Shown: positions 1-10,005, numbered from the stretch's first letter. The stretch is 64,000 nt of DNA from Gordonia terrae (GCF_001698225.1 NZ_CP016594.1:5394001-5458000), one strand, 5' to 3'. Notes: generated by a model from the sequence alone, not told the origin. Translations and numbers: made by a program.

Positions 1-1
1 G

Positions 2-571
2 AACAATGCCGGGGTCATGCCGCTGGCGTTCTTCGCCGACCACGAACGTGCCTGGGAGAAATGGCACAAGGCCATCGACATCAACATCAAGGGTGTCGTG
101 AACGGCATCTCCGCGGTCTACGACCAGATGATCGCGCAGGGCCGGGGTCAGGTGGTGAACATCGCGTCGATCTACGGCAACGGCGGATTCGAGGGCTCGG
201 GTGTCTACAGCGCCACCAAGGCTGCGGTGACGATGCTGTCGGACTCGTTGCGCATCGAGGCCAAGGGCAAGATCAAGGTCACGACGGTCAAACCCACCGG
301 CGTCGCGGGCACCAACCTGGCGAGCTGGATCGTCAACGACCGCGCGATCCGCGGGATCGTCGGACAGCGCGCCGCGTCGTATCGCGAGCACGTCACCGAG
401 TTGGTGCAGGGCACCCTGCCCGCCGAACTCACCGATGTCGACTCGGTGAAGTACTGGCTCATCACCCCGGAGGACCTCGCCCGGGCGGTGGTCCACGTCA
501 TCGACCAGCCGTGGGGGATCAGCCTGTCCGATGTGACGGTGCGGGCCAGCGGCGAGGACTACCTGTACTGA
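2..571 (+). CDS. SDR family oxidoreductase, 5' end outside the window
   Basis: This is the C-terminal three quarters of a short-chain dehydrogenase/reductase. The frame is open from base 2 and reads NNAGV before the first Met, which is the SDR NNAG motif, so the cofactor-binding start lies upstream of the window. A catalytic Ser-Tyr-Lys pattern is visible: Ser in VNIASIYG, then YSATK. The C-terminal part (SWIVNDRAIRG onward) is typical of classical SDRs of about 260-280 residues. Substrate is unknown. It converges with the DUF5313 gene, separated by 22 bases. The family call is firm; the reaction is not. Confidence 0.88.
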   Translation, partial: NNAGVMPLAFFADHERAWEKWHKAIDINIKGVVNGISAVYDQMIAQGRGQVVNIASIYGNGGFEGSGVYSATKAAVTMLSDSLRIEAKGKIKVTTVKPTGVAGTNLASWIVNDRAIRGIVGQRAASYREHVTELVQGTLPAELTDVDSVKYWLITPEDLARAVVHVIDQPWGISLSDVTVRASGEDYLY

Positions 572-593
572 GCCATGCGCCCCGGCGGCCTGA

Positions 594-1004
594 CTAACGT
601 CCCGCGCCGGGGCGGCGGCGCTCGCCCCGGTACTTGCGGTGGTACTCGTCGTAGAGGTCGGAGTTCTTCTCGCGCTCGAGCTTGTTGACCAGCTCGGGAT
701 CGAGGCCGTGCTGGACCAGGCGGTGGCGCCGGTACACCCGGTTCAGCGCGATCGAGAAGAACAGGTAGGCCAGCAGGATCGGCATGGTCATCGTGATCCG
801 GACACCCCAGTCGGCGGGGACGAAGAGCATCGGGATCAGCACGATGATGCAGGGCACCGCCCAGCGGACCACCATCCGGACGGACGCTCCGGGGCCCGCC
901 AGATCGTCGGCCACCCAGTCGAGCATCGACTTCGGCAGACGCGCCCAGTAGGCGTACTTCACGTACTCCCAGGGATTCGGCTTGGTGCGCTGTGAGGTGG
1001 CCAC
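594..1004 (-). CDS. DUF5313-like small membrane protein
   Basis: A 136-residue protein of unknown function. It opens with KPNPWEYVKYAYWARLP, which resembles the mycobacterial DUF5313 family. Two hydrophobic segments follow (about residues 40-60 and 66-84), then a highly charged C-terminal tail with many Arg, Lys and Glu, presumably cytoplasmic. The start is taken at GTG 1004 because the longer frame upstream is low-complexity Arg/Ser sequence that overlaps the divergent marR gene. A GAGAG stretch just before this GTG could serve as ribosome site. It is divergent from marR with about 70 bases between the starts. Confidence 0.7.
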   Translation of the reverse strand: MATSQRTKPNPWEYVKYAYWARLPKSMLDWVADDLAGPGASVRMVVRWAVPCIIVLIPMLFVPADWGVRITMTMPILLAYLFFSIALNRVYRRHRLVQHGLDPELVNKLEREKNSDLYDEYHRKYRGERRRPGAGR

Positions 1005-1077
1005 CTCTCGATCGTGCACCACGTCGGGTGGTCGTCCGACGTCGCCTCCCCCACATCGGCTGGGTAATCTGACCCGC

Positions 1078-1602
1078 ATGGGTTCGGAGATGACCGCGTC
1101 GGCCGACGACTCCCCCGGGCCGGATCCCGTCGGCACCGATCCCATCAGCACCGATCCGATCAGCGGCCTCGAAGCCGAACTCACCGACTTCTGGCGGCGG
1201 GGCCGGGTCCGCACGCGTCTGCGCGCCCGCGCCATCGACCCACGTCTCGACCCGTCGTGTTACCCGCTCATCACCGTGCTCGCCAAGCACAACTCCATGC
1301 CGATGTCGGACCTGGTCACCGCCGTCGGCATGGAGAAGTCGACGGTGACGCGTCAGATCGACGCGATCGTCCGGCTCGGGCTCGCCGAGCGGCATCCGGA
1401 CCCGCGCGACGCCCGCGCCCGCGTTGTCACCCTCACCCAGCACGGTCGCGAACGCGTCGACGCGGTACTCGCCTCGGCGATCACCGAATGGCGTGCGCGG
1501 CTGGCACAGTGGGATCCCGACGACATCCGGTCGCTGACCCACCTGCTGCACCGTCTCACCGAGGCCACCAACGACCCCGAGGCCCGCGAGGGTCCTCGTT
1601 GA
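1078..1602 (+). CDS. MarR family transcriptional regulator
   Basis: A 174-residue winged-helix regulator. The first 30 residues are Asp/Pro/Ser-rich and probably disordered. The DNA-binding region follows: MSDLVTAVGMEKSTVTRQID is the helix-turn-helix, and ERHPDPRDARARVVTLTQHG is the beta wing with the usual conserved Asp-x-Arg. It is divergent from the DUF5313 gene and 31 bases upstream of a CaiB-type CoA-transferase, so it may control that gene. ATG 1078 is chosen over the longer frame, which would run into the divergent gene. The ligand is unknown. Confidence 0.85.
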   Translation: MGSEMTASADDSPGPDPVGTDPISTDPISGLEAELTDFWRRGRVRTRLRARAIDPRLDPSCYPLITVLAKHNSMPMSDLVTAVGMEKSTVTRQIDAIVRLGLAERHPDPRDARARVVTLTQHGRERVDAVLASAITEWRARLAQWDPDDIRSLTHLLHRLTEATNDPEAREGPR

Positions 1603-1633
1603 CGGGCGTCGCACCGTCGGCGATCCTTGGCCG

Positions 1634-2812
1634 GTGACTCCGGACGAAGGACTGCTGCCCCTCGCGGGCATCACCGTGGTGGCGCTCGAGCAGGCTGTCG
1701 CCGCACCGCTGGCAACTCGACATCTCGCCGACCTGGGCGCCCGGGTCATCAAGGTGGAACGGGTCGGCGACGGAGACTTCGCGAGAAAGTACGACGCGGC
1801 GGTGCGCGGCGCGGTCGCCTCGCACTTCGTGTGGCTCAATCGCGGCAAGGAATCGGTCGCCCTCGACCTCAAGACCGAGTCCGGGCGCGACGCGATCCGC
1901 ACGCTCATCGCCGGCGCGGACGTCTTCGTCCAGAATCTCGCGCCGGGCGCGGCCGCCCGGCTCGGTCTCGGCGCCGACGCCCTGCGTGCGGACCATCCCG
2001 GACTCGTCGTCGTCGACATGTCCGGGTACGGCGACGCCGGGCCCTATCGCGACCGCAAGGCCTACGACATGCTGGTCCAGGCCGAGGCCGGCCTCATCTC
2101 GGTGACCGGGACACCCGAGGAGATGTCCAAGACCGGCATCCCCTCCTCGGACATCGCGGCCGGCATGTACGCACTCACCTCCGTGTTGTCGGCGCTGTTA
2201 CGACGCGCCACCACCGGAGTCGGCGCACGGGTCTCGGTGGCGATGTTCGACGCGACGGTCGAATGGATGGGCCATCCGATGTACATGCGGCTCTACGGCG
2301 AGCGGCAGATCGCCCGTGCCGGGCTCGGGCACGCGGCGATCGTGCCCTACGACAAGTACCCGACCCAGGACGGCGACATCCTCATCGGCGTCCAGAACGA
2401 CCGCGGGTGGGACGCCCTGACCCGCGTCGCACTCGACCGCCCGGATCTCGCCGACGACGCCCGCTACCGGACCAACATCGATCGCGTCTCGCGCCGAGCC
2501 GAGGTCGACGCCGTGATCAGCGCGGAGACCAAACGCTTCACCACCGACGAACTCGACCGGCGTCTCGCCGACGCGGGCATACCCGCCGCCGAGATCCGCG
2601 ACCTCGCCGGTGTCGTCGACCATCCCCAGCTCGGCGAGCGCGACCGCTGGCGCGAGGTGGACACCGAGGTCGGCCCGGTCCGCGCGCTCCTGCCGCCCCT
2701 GACCTTCGACGACGTGGAACTGGCGATGGGTCCCGTCCCGGCACTCGGCCAGCACACCGAGTCGGTGCTGCGGGAATTCGGCATCGACGTGCCACCGACC
2801 CCGTCGGCGTAG
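1634..2812 (+). CDS. CaiB/BaiF family (class III) CoA-transferase
   Basis: A 392-residue protein spanning the whole family III CoA-transferase fold. The N-terminus [26 protein letters not shown] is the family hallmark. The catalytic aspartate is likely Asp173 in [10 protein letters not shown]. Family members move CoA between carboxylic acids through an aspartyl-CoA anhydride, or act as acyl-CoA racemases. The start is GTG 1634, and no strong Shine-Dalgarno is visible. The gap from marR is 31 bases, so the two may be cotranscribed. The acid substrate cannot be told from sequence. Confidence 0.88.
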   Translation: MTPDEGLLPLAGITVVALEQAVAAPLATRHLADLGARVIKVERVGDGDFARKYDAAVRGAVASHFVWLNRGKESVALDLKTESGRDAIRTLIAGADVFVQNLAPGAAARLGLGADALRADHPGLVVVDMSGYGDAGPYRDRKAYDMLVQAEAGLISVTGTPEEMSKTGIPSSDIAAGMYALTSVLSALLRRATTGVGARVSVAMFDATVEWMGHPMYMRLYGERQIARAGLGHAAIVPYDKYPTQDGDILIGVQNDRGWDALTRVALDRPDLADDARYRTNIDRVSRRAEVDAVISAETKRFTTDELDRRLADAGIPAAEIRDLAGVVDHPQLGERDRWREVDTEVGPVRALLPPLTFDDVELAMGPVPALGQHTESVLREFGIDVPPTPSA

Positions 2813-2885
2813 GATCGGCGGAACGGACCTGCAGCCCTCGGGTCCCGTTGTTCATGCACGGATACGACGACCTCTCGGAGGCGAT

Positions 2886-4418
2886 ATGTCCGACGATTCT
2901 CTGTTCACCACCCGGGATTCGGGAGCACCGGCGGGAAGTGACGAGCACTCCCTGACGGTCGGCGCCGGCGGCCCCATCGTCCTGCACGATCACTATCTGA
3001 TCGAGCAGATGGCGCAGTTCAATCGCGAGCGGATTCCCGAGCGTCAGCCACATGCCAAGGGCAGCGGCGCGTTCGGCACATTCGAGACCACGCAAGACAT
3101 TTCGGCGTACACATGTGCGGCCCTGTTCCAGCCAGGCGTGAAAACCGAGATGGTGGCTCGATTCTCGACGGTCGCGGGCGAGCGCGGCAGCCCGGACACC
3201 TGGCGTGACCCGCGCGGTTTCGCGCTGAAGTTCTATACCTCCGAAGGCATCTACGACATGGTCGGCAACAACACGCCGGTCTTCTTCGTCAAGGATCCGA
3301 TGAAGTTCCAGCACTTCATCCGCTCGCAGAAACGTCGCCAGGACAACAACCTTCGCGACCATGACATGCAGTGGGACTTCTGGACGCTCTCGCCGGAGTC
3401 CGCGCATCAGGTCACCTGGCTGATGGGCGACCGGGGCATTCCCAAGACCTGGCGCCACATGAACGGCTACACCTCCCACACCTATCTGTGGGTCAACGCC
3501 GAAGGCGTGAAGCACTGGGTGAAGTACCATTTCAAGTCCGATCAGGGCGTCGAGCACCTCACCCAGCACGAGGCCGACCAGATGGCCGCCGCCGACACGG
3601 ACTTCCACACCCGGGACCTGTTCGAGAACATCGCCGCGGGCAATCATCCGAGCTGGACACTCAAGGTGCAGCTCATGCCGTTCGACGACGCGGTGAGCTA
3701 CCGGTTCAACCCGTTCGACCTGACCAAGGTGTGGCCGCACGGCGACTACCCGCTCATCGAGGTCGGCAGGATGACCCTGCACACCAATCCGGTGGACCAC
3801 CACACGCAGATCGAACAGGCGGCATTCGAGCCCAACAACGTCGTGCCCGGTATCGGTTTCAGCCCCGACCGGATGCTGCTCGCGCGCGTGTTCTCGTATG
3901 CTGACGCCCACCGCCACCGGATCGGCGGCAACTACAAGCAGATCCCGGTGAACGCGCCGACCAACGAGGTGCACTCGTACTCCAAGGACGGCGCCATGCG
4001 GATCCACAACGTCCCGGACCCGGTCTACGCCCCGAATTCGAAGGGCGGGCCGTCCGCGCTCTATCCCGGACAGGGTGAGCCGCAATGGGCCGCGAACGGG
4101 GAGATCCTGCGCAGCGCCTACGTCGACCATCCCGAGGACGACGACTGGGGTCAGGCAGGCACCCTGGTTCGCGAGGTCTTCGACGACGAGCAGCGTGAAC
4201 GCTTCGTGGACAACGTCGTCGGCCACCTCCTGAACGGCGTCTCCGAACCGATCCTCCAGCGGGCATTCGAGTACTGGCACCGCGTCGACCCCGACATCGG
4301 CGCGCGGATCAAGTCCGGGGTGACCGAGAAGCAGGACGAGTCCGACCCCAAGAAGGACGATCAGGCCAACCCCGCCCGCTCGTCCATGCAGGAGAAGGCC
4401 AAGGCCGAGAAGGCCTGA
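2886..4418 (+). CDS. katA: Haem catalase (monofunctional, small-subunit type)
   Basis: Converts hydrogen peroxide to water and oxygen. The 510-residue length fits small-subunit catalases. Active-site landmarks are in place: His56 in [13 protein letters not shown], the distal Asn in [12 protein letters not shown] (128/129), and the proximal haem Tyr338 in [12 protein letters not shown]. The C-terminus is a charged Lys/Glu/Asp-rich tail ([13 protein letters not shown] and following). ATG 2886 follows a good CGGAGG ribosome site. A GC-rich hairpin lies just downstream. No OxyR or Fur gene is adjacent. The symbol is by family; paralogue identity is not established. Confidence 0.95.
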   Translation: MSDDSLFTTRDSGAPAGSDEHSLTVGAGGPIVLHDHYLIEQMAQFNRERIPERQPHAKGSGAFGTFETTQDISAYTCAALFQPGVKTEMVARFSTVAGERGSPDTWRDPRGFALKFYTSEGIYDMVGNNTPVFFVKDPMKFQHFIRSQKRRQDNNLRDHDMQWDFWTLSPESAHQVTWLMGDRGIPKTWRHMNGYTSHTYLWVNAEGVKHWVKYHFKSDQGVEHLTQHEADQMAAADTDFHTRDLFENIAAGNHPSWTLKVQLMPFDDAVSYRFNPFDLTKVWPHGDYPLIEVGRMTLHTNPVDHHTQIEQAAFEPNNVVPGIGFSPDRMLLARVFSYADAHRHRIGGNYKQIPVNAPTNEVHSYSKDGAMRIHNVPDPVYAPNSKGGPSALYPGQGEPQWAANGEILRSAYVDHPEDDDWGQAGTLVREVFDDEQRERFVDNVVGHLLNGVSEPILQRAFEYWHRVDPDIGARIKSGVTEKQDESDPKKDDQANPARSSMQEKAKAEKA

Positions 4419-4430
4419 TCCGCACGTCAG

Positions 4431-4478
4431 CCGACACCGTGGAACGCGTCCTCTCCCCGAGGGCGCGTTCTGCGTCGG
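4431..4478 (+). terminator. Hairpin after catalase
   Basis: Nested inverted repeat: outer arms CCGAC (4431) and GTCGG (4474), inner arms GAACGCG (4442) and CGCGTTC (4464). It lies 12 bases after the catalase stop and 28 before the cinA start. There is no T-run, as is usual for GC-rich actinobacterial terminators. Confidence 0.55.
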
Positions 4479-4506
4479 TGGCGGACACACCACTAGGCTC
4501 GATGCC

Positions 4507-5802
4507 GTGAGTGTGCGCGCAGGCATCGTGGTCACCGGAACCGAGGTCCTGACCGGTCGGATCACCGACCAGAACGGCCCCTGGCTGTCCGAGGAACTCC
4601 TCGAACTCGGGGTGGACGTCGCCCACATCACGATCTGCGGCGACCGACCAGGCGACCTCACCGCCCAGCTTCGCTTCCTCGCCGAGCAGCAGGTGGATCT
4701 CATCGTCACCAGCGGCGGGCTCGGTCCCACCGCCGACGACCTGACGGTCGCAACCGTCGCGGAGTTCTGCGGCCGCGAGTTGCTCCTCGATCCCGCACTC
4801 GAGGAGCACATCGCCGCGATCATCCAGCGCTGGCGCGGGGTCGGGTTCGATGTCGACTCCGGCCCGACGCGGACAGGGATCCGCAAGCAGGCGCTCGTGC
4901 CGGTCGGTGCGGCCCCGGTGCCACCCACCGGCACCGCGCCGGGTGTCGTGATCCCCGCTGCCGCCGGTGTGCCGACGATCGTCGTCCTGCCCGGCCCACC
5001 CGGCGAACTCCAGGCGATGTGGCCGACCGCGATCTCCACCGCAGCCGTGGCCGACGTCCTGTCCCGGGCCGACGACCTCCGGCAGGCCACCATCCGCGCC
5101 TACGGCCTCCTCGAAGCCGAACTCGCCGAGACGCTCCGGTCTGCCGAGACCGCTGTCCCCGACTTCGATCGACTCGAGATCACCACCTGCCTGCGGCGCG
5201 GCGAGCTCGACATGGTCACCCGGTTCGCCGCCGCGGACGCGCCGGTCTATGACGCCCTACTCGAACTCCTCGTCGAACATCATGGGCGACAGATCTTCTC
5301 GACCGACGGTTCCACGATCGACGATCAGTTGGTCACCGCGCTGGGCGGAAGGTTGATCTCGACCGCCGAGTCGTGCACCGGCGGACTCGTCGCGGCCCGG
5401 TTGACCGACCGGCCCGGATCGTCGGCCTACGTGATGGGCGGTGTCGTCTCGTACTCCAACGACGCCAAGTCGGATCTGCTCGATGTCCCGGCCGAGCTCA
5501 TCGCCACGCACGGGGCCGTCAGCGTCGAGGTCGCCGCCGCGATGGCCGAGGGCGCGCTCACCCGGTTCGGCACCGACGTCGCGGTGTCGACCACCGGCGT
5601 GGCCGGTCCCGGCGGGGGGACCGAGACGAAGCCGGTCGGGACCGTGTGCTTCGGCGTGGCCCTCCGCGACAGGCCCACGGTCACCGTCACCCGCAGGTTC
5701 CCCGGCGACCGCGAGCGTGTCCGCTCGCTGACCACCACCGCCGCACTGCATCTCGTCGTGCGTTCACTCGCCGCAACCACCTCTGCTTTAGAGGAGCGAT
5801 AG
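4507..5802 (+). CDS. cinA: CinA-like protein: MoCF domain plus NMN deamidase domain
   Basis: A 431-residue two-domain protein. The N-terminal half is a MoaB/MogA-like (COG1058) fold with GTEVLTGR (11-18) and [10 protein letters not shown] (69-78). The C-terminal half is the PncC/CinA domain with ESCTGG (288-293) and [18 protein letters not shown] (363-380). In characterised homologues this domain deamidates nicotinamide mononucleotide to recycle pyridine nucleotide. Start is GTG 4507. The last codons (Leu-Glu-Glu-Arg-stop) fall inside the first unit of the 5.8-kb repeat array, so the array supplies the stop codon and may have replaced the original C-terminus. Confidence 0.92.
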   Translation: MSVRAGIVVTGTEVLTGRITDQNGPWLSEELLELGVDVAHITICGDRPGDLTAQLRFLAEQQVDLIVTSGGLGPTADDLTVATVAEFCGRELLLDPALEEHIAAIIQRWRGVGFDVDSGPTRTGIRKQALVPVGAAPVPPTGTAPGVVIPAAAGVPTIVVLPGPPGELQAMWPTAISTAAVADVLSRADDLRQATIRAYGLLEAELAETLRSAETAVPDFDRLEITTCLRRGELDMVTRFAAADAPVYDALLELLVEHHGRQIFSTDGSTIDDQLVTALGGRLISTAESCTGGLVAARLTDRPGSSAYVMGGVVSYSNDAKSDLLDVPAELIATHGAVSVEVAAAMAEGALTRFGTDVAVSTTGVAGPGGGTETKPVGTVCFGVALRDRPTVTVTRRFPGDRERVRSLTTTAALHLVVRSLAATTSALEER

Positions 5803-5900
5803 CGACGACACCCTCCGCTCCCTGAGGTGCGAGGAGCGATAGCGACGACACCCCTCCGCTCCCTGAGGTGCGAGGAGCGATAGCGACGAGCCTCGAAGGG
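5791..5900. repeat. Three-unit direct-repeat array, left of the hen1-pnkp cassette
   Basis: The 18-mer GAGGAGCGATAGCGACGA occurs at 5791, 5831 and 5872, a period of 40-41 bases. Units are joined by CTCCGCTCCCTGAGGTGC linkers, and the array ends GACGAGCCTCGAAGGG. The first unit overlaps the cinA stop. The same family recurs at 9890-10005 in the same orientation and in inverted form at 31.8 kb. No protein or transposase is associated. The linkers are themselves repeated, so this is not a CRISPR array. Confidence 0.85.
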
Positions 5901-5954
5901 TTCCGAGGCGACAAACCTGTTTCCCGGTGACCACCGCTCAGTCAGACTGTGCTG

Positions 5955-7376
5955 ATGCTGTTGACCATCTCCGCCGAACGTTCCCCGACTCTCGACACAC
6001 CGAGCGATCTCGGCTTTCTGCTGCACAAGCACCCGGAGAAGGTGCAGGCGTTCGATGTATACGGCGGCACAGCTCACGTTTTCTACCCCGAGGTCGACGC
6101 CGATCGGTGCACGGCCGCGATGGTCATCGAGGTCGATCCGATTTCCCTGGTGCGGGGGCGTTCTGGAGCTCGGGACGGGTTCGCGCTGGGGCAATACGTG
6201 AACGACCGCCCCTACGTTGCGTCGTCGTTGCTGGCGGTGGCGATGGGAAAGGTGTTCCGGTCGGCCCTGCACGGACGCTGCGCGCATCGGGAAGAACTCG
6301 CGGATTCGGAATTGGATCTGACGATCGCCCTCCCCGTGGTCCCGGGCGACCCTGCCCTGGTCCGCCGCCTGTTCGAACCCATGGGGTGGGCCGTCACCGC
6401 CGACGCGATCGACCTGGATGCCACTCGGCCCGAATGGGGAGCTGCGCCACTGGTGTCACTGACCCTGGTCGGCTCACTTCGTCTGGCCGACGCCCTCAAT
6501 CACCTGTATGTCCTGCTGCCCGTACTCGATGACGCCAAGCACTACTGGGTGGGCGACGACGAAGTGGACAAGCTCATCCGAGCCGGATCGGGATGGCTTG
6601 CCGGCCACCCGGAGCGCGAATTGATCACCCATCGCTACCTGGCCCACCAGCGTGGGCTGAAAGACGCTGCCACGCAACGGCTGGTCGAACTCGACGACCG
6701 GCCGGTCGACGACGCGGCGGAAGAAGCCGAACCCGACGTCTCGCGACCGTTGGTGCGGTTGAGGCACGACGCGGTCCTGGATGTGGTGCAGGAGTTCCGG
6801 CCGACGACGATCGTCGACCTCGGGTGTGGTCCGGGAGCACTGCTCGGTGCGTTGCTCGAGTTGCGCGGCGTGACAAAGGTGATCGGCACAGACGTGTCCG
6901 ACTCGTCCCTGTCGAAGGCGGCCAGGCGCCTGCATGTCGACCGGATGACCGAGCGTCAGTCCGAGCGCCTCACCTTGCTGCTGTCGTCGCTGCAGTATGA
7001 GGACGACCGACTCGCAGGTCTTGATCTGGCGATTGTCATGGAGGTCATCGAACACATCGACCCGCCCCGGCTCCCGGCGGTCGTCGACAACGTCTTCGGG
7101 ACCATGCGATCTCGTCGGGTGGTCGTCACGACACCCAACAGCGAGTACAACGTGCGGTATCCGGCGCTGGTCGCCGGCGGCTTCCGACACCCCGACCACC
7201 GTTTCGAGTGGACCCGAGAAGAGTTCGGGACCTGGGCCCGCTCGGTGGGTGAATCCTACGGGTACGCCGTCGATCTCCGGTCCGTCGGCGAGTGCGATGA
7301 GGAGCTCGGGTCGCCGACGCAGATGGCCGTGTTCACCGAACTGACGACGACGGGGGGAACAGCATGGCCGAACTGA
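5955..7376 (+). CDS. hen1: Hen1, 3'-terminal RNA ribose 2'-O-methyltransferase
   Basis: A 473-residue bacterial Hen1. The N-terminal half is the bacterial-specific domain, starting MLLTISAERSPTLDTPSDLG and running to about 235. The C-terminal half is the methyltransferase with SAM motif DLGCGPG (288-294). The metal-binding set characteristic of Hen1 is present: Glu363, Glu366 and His367 in MEVIEHID, plus His415 in RHPDHRFEW. In known systems it methylates the 2'-OH at an RNA 3' break end before Pnkp seals it, blocking re-cleavage. ATG 5955 is preferred to GTG 5949 because family members begin MLLTIS. No Shine-Dalgarno is seen. It overlaps pnkp by 13 bases. Confidence 0.93.
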   Translation: MLLTISAERSPTLDTPSDLGFLLHKHPEKVQAFDVYGGTAHVFYPEVDADRCTAAMVIEVDPISLVRGRSGARDGFALGQYVNDRPYVASSLLAVAMGKVFRSALHGRCAHREELADSELDLTIALPVVPGDPALVRRLFEPMGWAVTADAIDLDATRPEWGAAPLVSLTLVGSLRLADALNHLYVLLPVLDDAKHYWVGDDEVDKLIRAGSGWLAGHPERELITHRYLAHQRGLKDAATQRLVELDDRPVDDAAEEAEPDVSRPLVRLRHDAVLDVVQEFRPTTIVDLGCGPGALLGALLELRGVTKVIGTDVSDSSLSKAARRLHVDRMTERQSERLTLLLSSLQYEDDRLAGLDLAIVMEVIEHIDPPRLPAVVDNVFGTMRSRRVVVTTPNSEYNVRYPALVAGGFRHPDHRFEWTREEFGTWARSVGESYGYAVDLRSVGECDEELGSPTQMAVFTELTTTGGTAWPN

Positions 7377-9856
7377 GCATTCCGGAACTGTCCCTGGTCG
7401 TCCTGGTCGGAACGAGTGGTTCCGGCAAGTCCGTCTTCGCGGCCACCCACTTCCGTCCGACCGAAGTCGTGTCGAGTGACGAGTGCCGGGCGATGATCTC
7501 GGATGACCCGAATGATCAGGCAGCGACGCCAGATGCGTTCGGCTTGCTCGAGTACATCGCGGGCAAGCGCCTCGATCGCGGCCGGCTGACCGTCGTCGAC
7601 GCCACCAACGTGCAGGCATCGGCACGCCGGTCGCTGCTGGCATTGGCCAAGGATCACGATGTGCTCCCGGTGGCGATCGTCCTCGACCTTCCTGTCGCGC
7701 TCACGCTGGAGCGCAACGCTTCTCGACCGGATCGGGACTTCGGCGCCCACGTCGTCAAGCGTCAGCACGACCAACTACGGCGGTCGCTGCGCAATCTGAA
7801 GCGTGAGGGTTTCCGCACGATCCACGTCCTGGACTCCCCAGAGGCCGTCGCGTCAGCGTCGATCGTACGGACGCGTCTGTTCAACGACCGGCGGCACGAA
7901 CACGGTCCATTCGACGTGATCGGCGACGTGCACGGGTGTCGCGACGAGCTGGAAGTCCTGCTCGAACGACTGGGATACGCGGTCCGTCGCGACGACGGCC
8001 GCGCAGTGGACGCCGTGCATCCGGATGGCCGCCGAGCAGTGTTCGTCGGCGATCTGGTCGATCGCGGCCCGGACTCGGTGGGCACTCTTCGACTGGTGAT
8101 GGGTATGGTCGCCGGCGGAAACGCCCTGTGCGTATCGGGAAACCATGAGGCGAAACTCGTTCGAGCACTGGGTCGTGGTAACGTCAAGGCCACCCACGGC
8201 CTCCAGGAGACCTTGGACCAGCTCGCGGGCGAGGACGATGCATTCGTCGCCGAGGTGCGCCGGTTCTGCGACGGCCTCGTCGCCCATTACGTGCTCGACG
8301 ACGGCAGACTCGTCGTCGCACATGCAGGACTCGCGGAGAAGTACCACGGCCGGGCGTCCGGCCGGGTGCGGGCGTTCGCCTTGTACGGCGACACCAGCGG
8401 CGAGACCGACGAGTTCGGCCTGCCCATCCGTTACCCGTGGGCCGACGAATATCGCGGTGCGGCAACGGTCTTGTACGGGCACACGCCGGTGCCGGATACC
8501 CAGTGGATCAACAACACGATGTGCTTGGACACGGGGTGCGTTTTCGGGGGAAAGCTCACGGCCCTGCGATACCCCGAGCGAGAGGTGGTGTCGGTACCCG
8601 CACGGTCGACGTACTACCAGCCCGTTCGCCCCCTGGCCCCGCCGTCGCGCCGCCCGGAGGTGCTGGCACTGAGCGACGTCCTCGGGCATCGCGTCATAGA
8701 CACCCACCACCTGGGCCGCGTCTCCGTGCGCGACGAGACCGCCGCGGGCGCACTGGAAGTGATGAGCAGGTTCGCGATCCCACCGGCGGAGCTGCTGTAC
8801 CTGCCGCCGACGATGTCGCCGGTGGACAGTTCGTCGCGCGACGGATTCCTGGAGCACCCGGATCAGGCGTTCGACCACTACGCAAAGCACTCGGTCGCTC
8901 GGGTCATCTGCGAGGAGAAGCACATGGGGTCCCGCGCTGTCATCCGGGTGGCGCGCGACGGGTCCGGCTCCGTTCATTCGCGAACCGGACGCGCCTTCTT
9001 CGCCGATCAACGGCAGACGGCAGTGCTGTCGCGGATCGCCGAGGCCGTCGCCGCCGCCGGTTTGTGGGCGGAGCTCGACACCGCCCACCTCCTCGTCGAC
9101 GCCGAGGTACTGCCGTGGACTGCGAAGGCAGAGGCGATGATTCGTGGTCAGTACGCCAGGGTCGGCGCCGCGGCGACGTCCGCGTTGCCGGCCACGATCG
9201 ACGTACTGACGGCTGCGGAGGCGCGAGGCGCGGACGTCGGCGATCTACTCGCGAGGACCCGGATGCGCGCCGTGAACGCCGGCCTCTTCGTCGACTCCTA
9301 TCGCCACCACGTTCAACCGATCGCCTCACCGTTGGGTGTGCAGGTGGCGCCCTTCCAGGTCCTCGCCGGGGATGCCGCGACGTATGAGACCCGAGACCAT
9401 CAGTGGCACCTCGACATCGCCGACCGCCTGGTCGCGGCGGACCCGGAACTCTTCCGGACCACCCGTCGCCTCGTCGTGGAGACCACTGCGGAGTCGTCTC
9501 GCGCGGCCGGCGTGACCTGGTGGGAGGACCTCACCGAGAGCGGCGGCGAGGGCATGGTCGTCAAGCCGCTCGGCAATCTCGTGCGCGGACCCAAGGGCCT
9601 CGTACAGCCGGGGCTGAAGGTCCGCGGGCGCGAGTACCTGCGGATCATCTACGGTCCCGACTACACCGATCCGTCGACACTGTCCCGTCTCAAGAACCGC
9701 AACCTCCGCCTGAAACGGTCGATGGCGCTGCGCGAGTACGCGCTGGGGCTCGAAGCACTCCGCCGAGCAGCGGCCGGAGAGCCCGTGTGGCGCGTCCACC
9801 AGTGCGTGTTCGGCGTCCTCGCAATGGAGTCGGAGGCCGTCGACCCGCGGCTCTGA
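7364..9856 (+). CDS. pnkp: Pnkp, polynucleotide kinase-phosphatase with ligase-like adenylyltransferase
   Basis: An 830-residue, three-domain RNA-repair enzyme, close to the length of the Clostridium thermocellum enzyme. Domain 1 is a P-loop kinase with GTSGSGKS (16-23). Domain 2 is a binuclear metallophosphoesterase with GDVHG (187-191), GDLVDRG (229-235) and GNHE (259-262). Domain 3 is a nucleotidyltransferase with the adenylation motif KHMGSR (Lys519). It heals 5'-OH and 2',3'-phosphate ends and, with Hen1, seals broken RNA, classically tRNA cut by ribotoxins. ATG 7364 lies inside the hen1 3' end, so the two are translationally coupled. No toxin gene is adjacent. Confidence 0.94.
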   Translation: MAELSIPELSLVVLVGTSGSGKSVFAATHFRPTEVVSSDECRAMISDDPNDQAATPDAFGLLEYIAGKRLDRGRLTVVDATNVQASARRSLLALAKDHDVLPVAIVLDLPVALTLERNASRPDRDFGAHVVKRQHDQLRRSLRNLKREGFRTIHVLDSPEAVASASIVRTRLFNDRRHEHGPFDVIGDVHGCRDELEVLLERLGYAVRRDDGRAVDAVHPDGRRAVFVGDLVDRGPDSVGTLRLVMGMVAGGNALCVSGNHEAKLVRALGRGNVKATHGLQETLDQLAGEDDAFVAEVRRFCDGLVAHYVLDDGRLVVAHAGLAEKYHGRASGRVRAFALYGDTSGETDEFGLPIRYPWADEYRGAATVLYGHTPVPDTQWINNTMCLDTGCVFGGKLTALRYPEREVVSVPARSTYYQPVRPLAPPSRRPEVLALSDVLGHRVIDTHHLGRVSVRDETAAGALEVMSRFAIPPAELLYLPPTMSPVDSSSRDGFLEHPDQAFDHYAKHSVARVICEEKHMGSRAVIRVARDGSGSVHSRTGRAFFADQRQTAVLSRIAEAVAAAGLWAELDTAHLLVDAEVLPWTAKAEAMIRGQYARVGAAATSALPATIDVLTAAEARGADVGDLLARTRMRAVNAGLFVDSYRHHVQPIASPLGVQVAPFQVLAGDAATYETRDHQWHLDIADRLVAADPELFRTTRRLVVETTAESSRAAGVTWWEDLTESGGEGMVVKPLGNLVRGPKGLVQPGLKVRGREYLRIIYGPDYTDPSTLSRLKNRNLRLKRSMALREYALGLEALRRAAAGEPVWRVHQCVFGVLAMESEAVDPRL

Positions 9857-9889
9857 CCCCGTGCTCCCCTAGCCGAAGGCCCCCGCCCA

Positions 9890-10005
9890 CTGAGGTGCGA
9901 GGAGCGCAAGCGGTCACACCTCTGCTCTCTGAGGTGCGAGGAGCGCAAGCGACCGCCCCTCTGCTCCCTGAGGTGCGAGGAGCGCAAGCGACGAGCCACG
10001 AAGGG
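9890..10005. repeat. Three-unit direct-repeat array, right of the hen1-pnkp cassette
   Basis: Units begin CTGAGGTGCGAGGAGCGCAA at 9890, 9929 and 9968, a period of 39 bases, and the array ends GACGAGCCACGAAGGGT. This is the same family and orientation as the array at 5.8 kb, differing mainly as GCGCAAGCG instead of GCGATAGCG. The array runs up to the stop codon of the convergent acyl-CoA synthetase gene (10006-10008). It fills almost the whole space between pnkp and that gene. Confidence 0.85.

Noticed and set aside
2538..5093. 851-codon open frame on the minus strand
   Set aside because: It lies antisense to the CoA-transferase, catalase and cinA genes, which have intact motifs. Its protein is low-complexity and matches no family; long antisense frames are common at this GC content.
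5791..5900. CRISPR-like spacing of repeats (39-41 base period)
   Set aside because: The sequences between the 18-mers are themselves repeated, there are only three units, and no cas gene is present.
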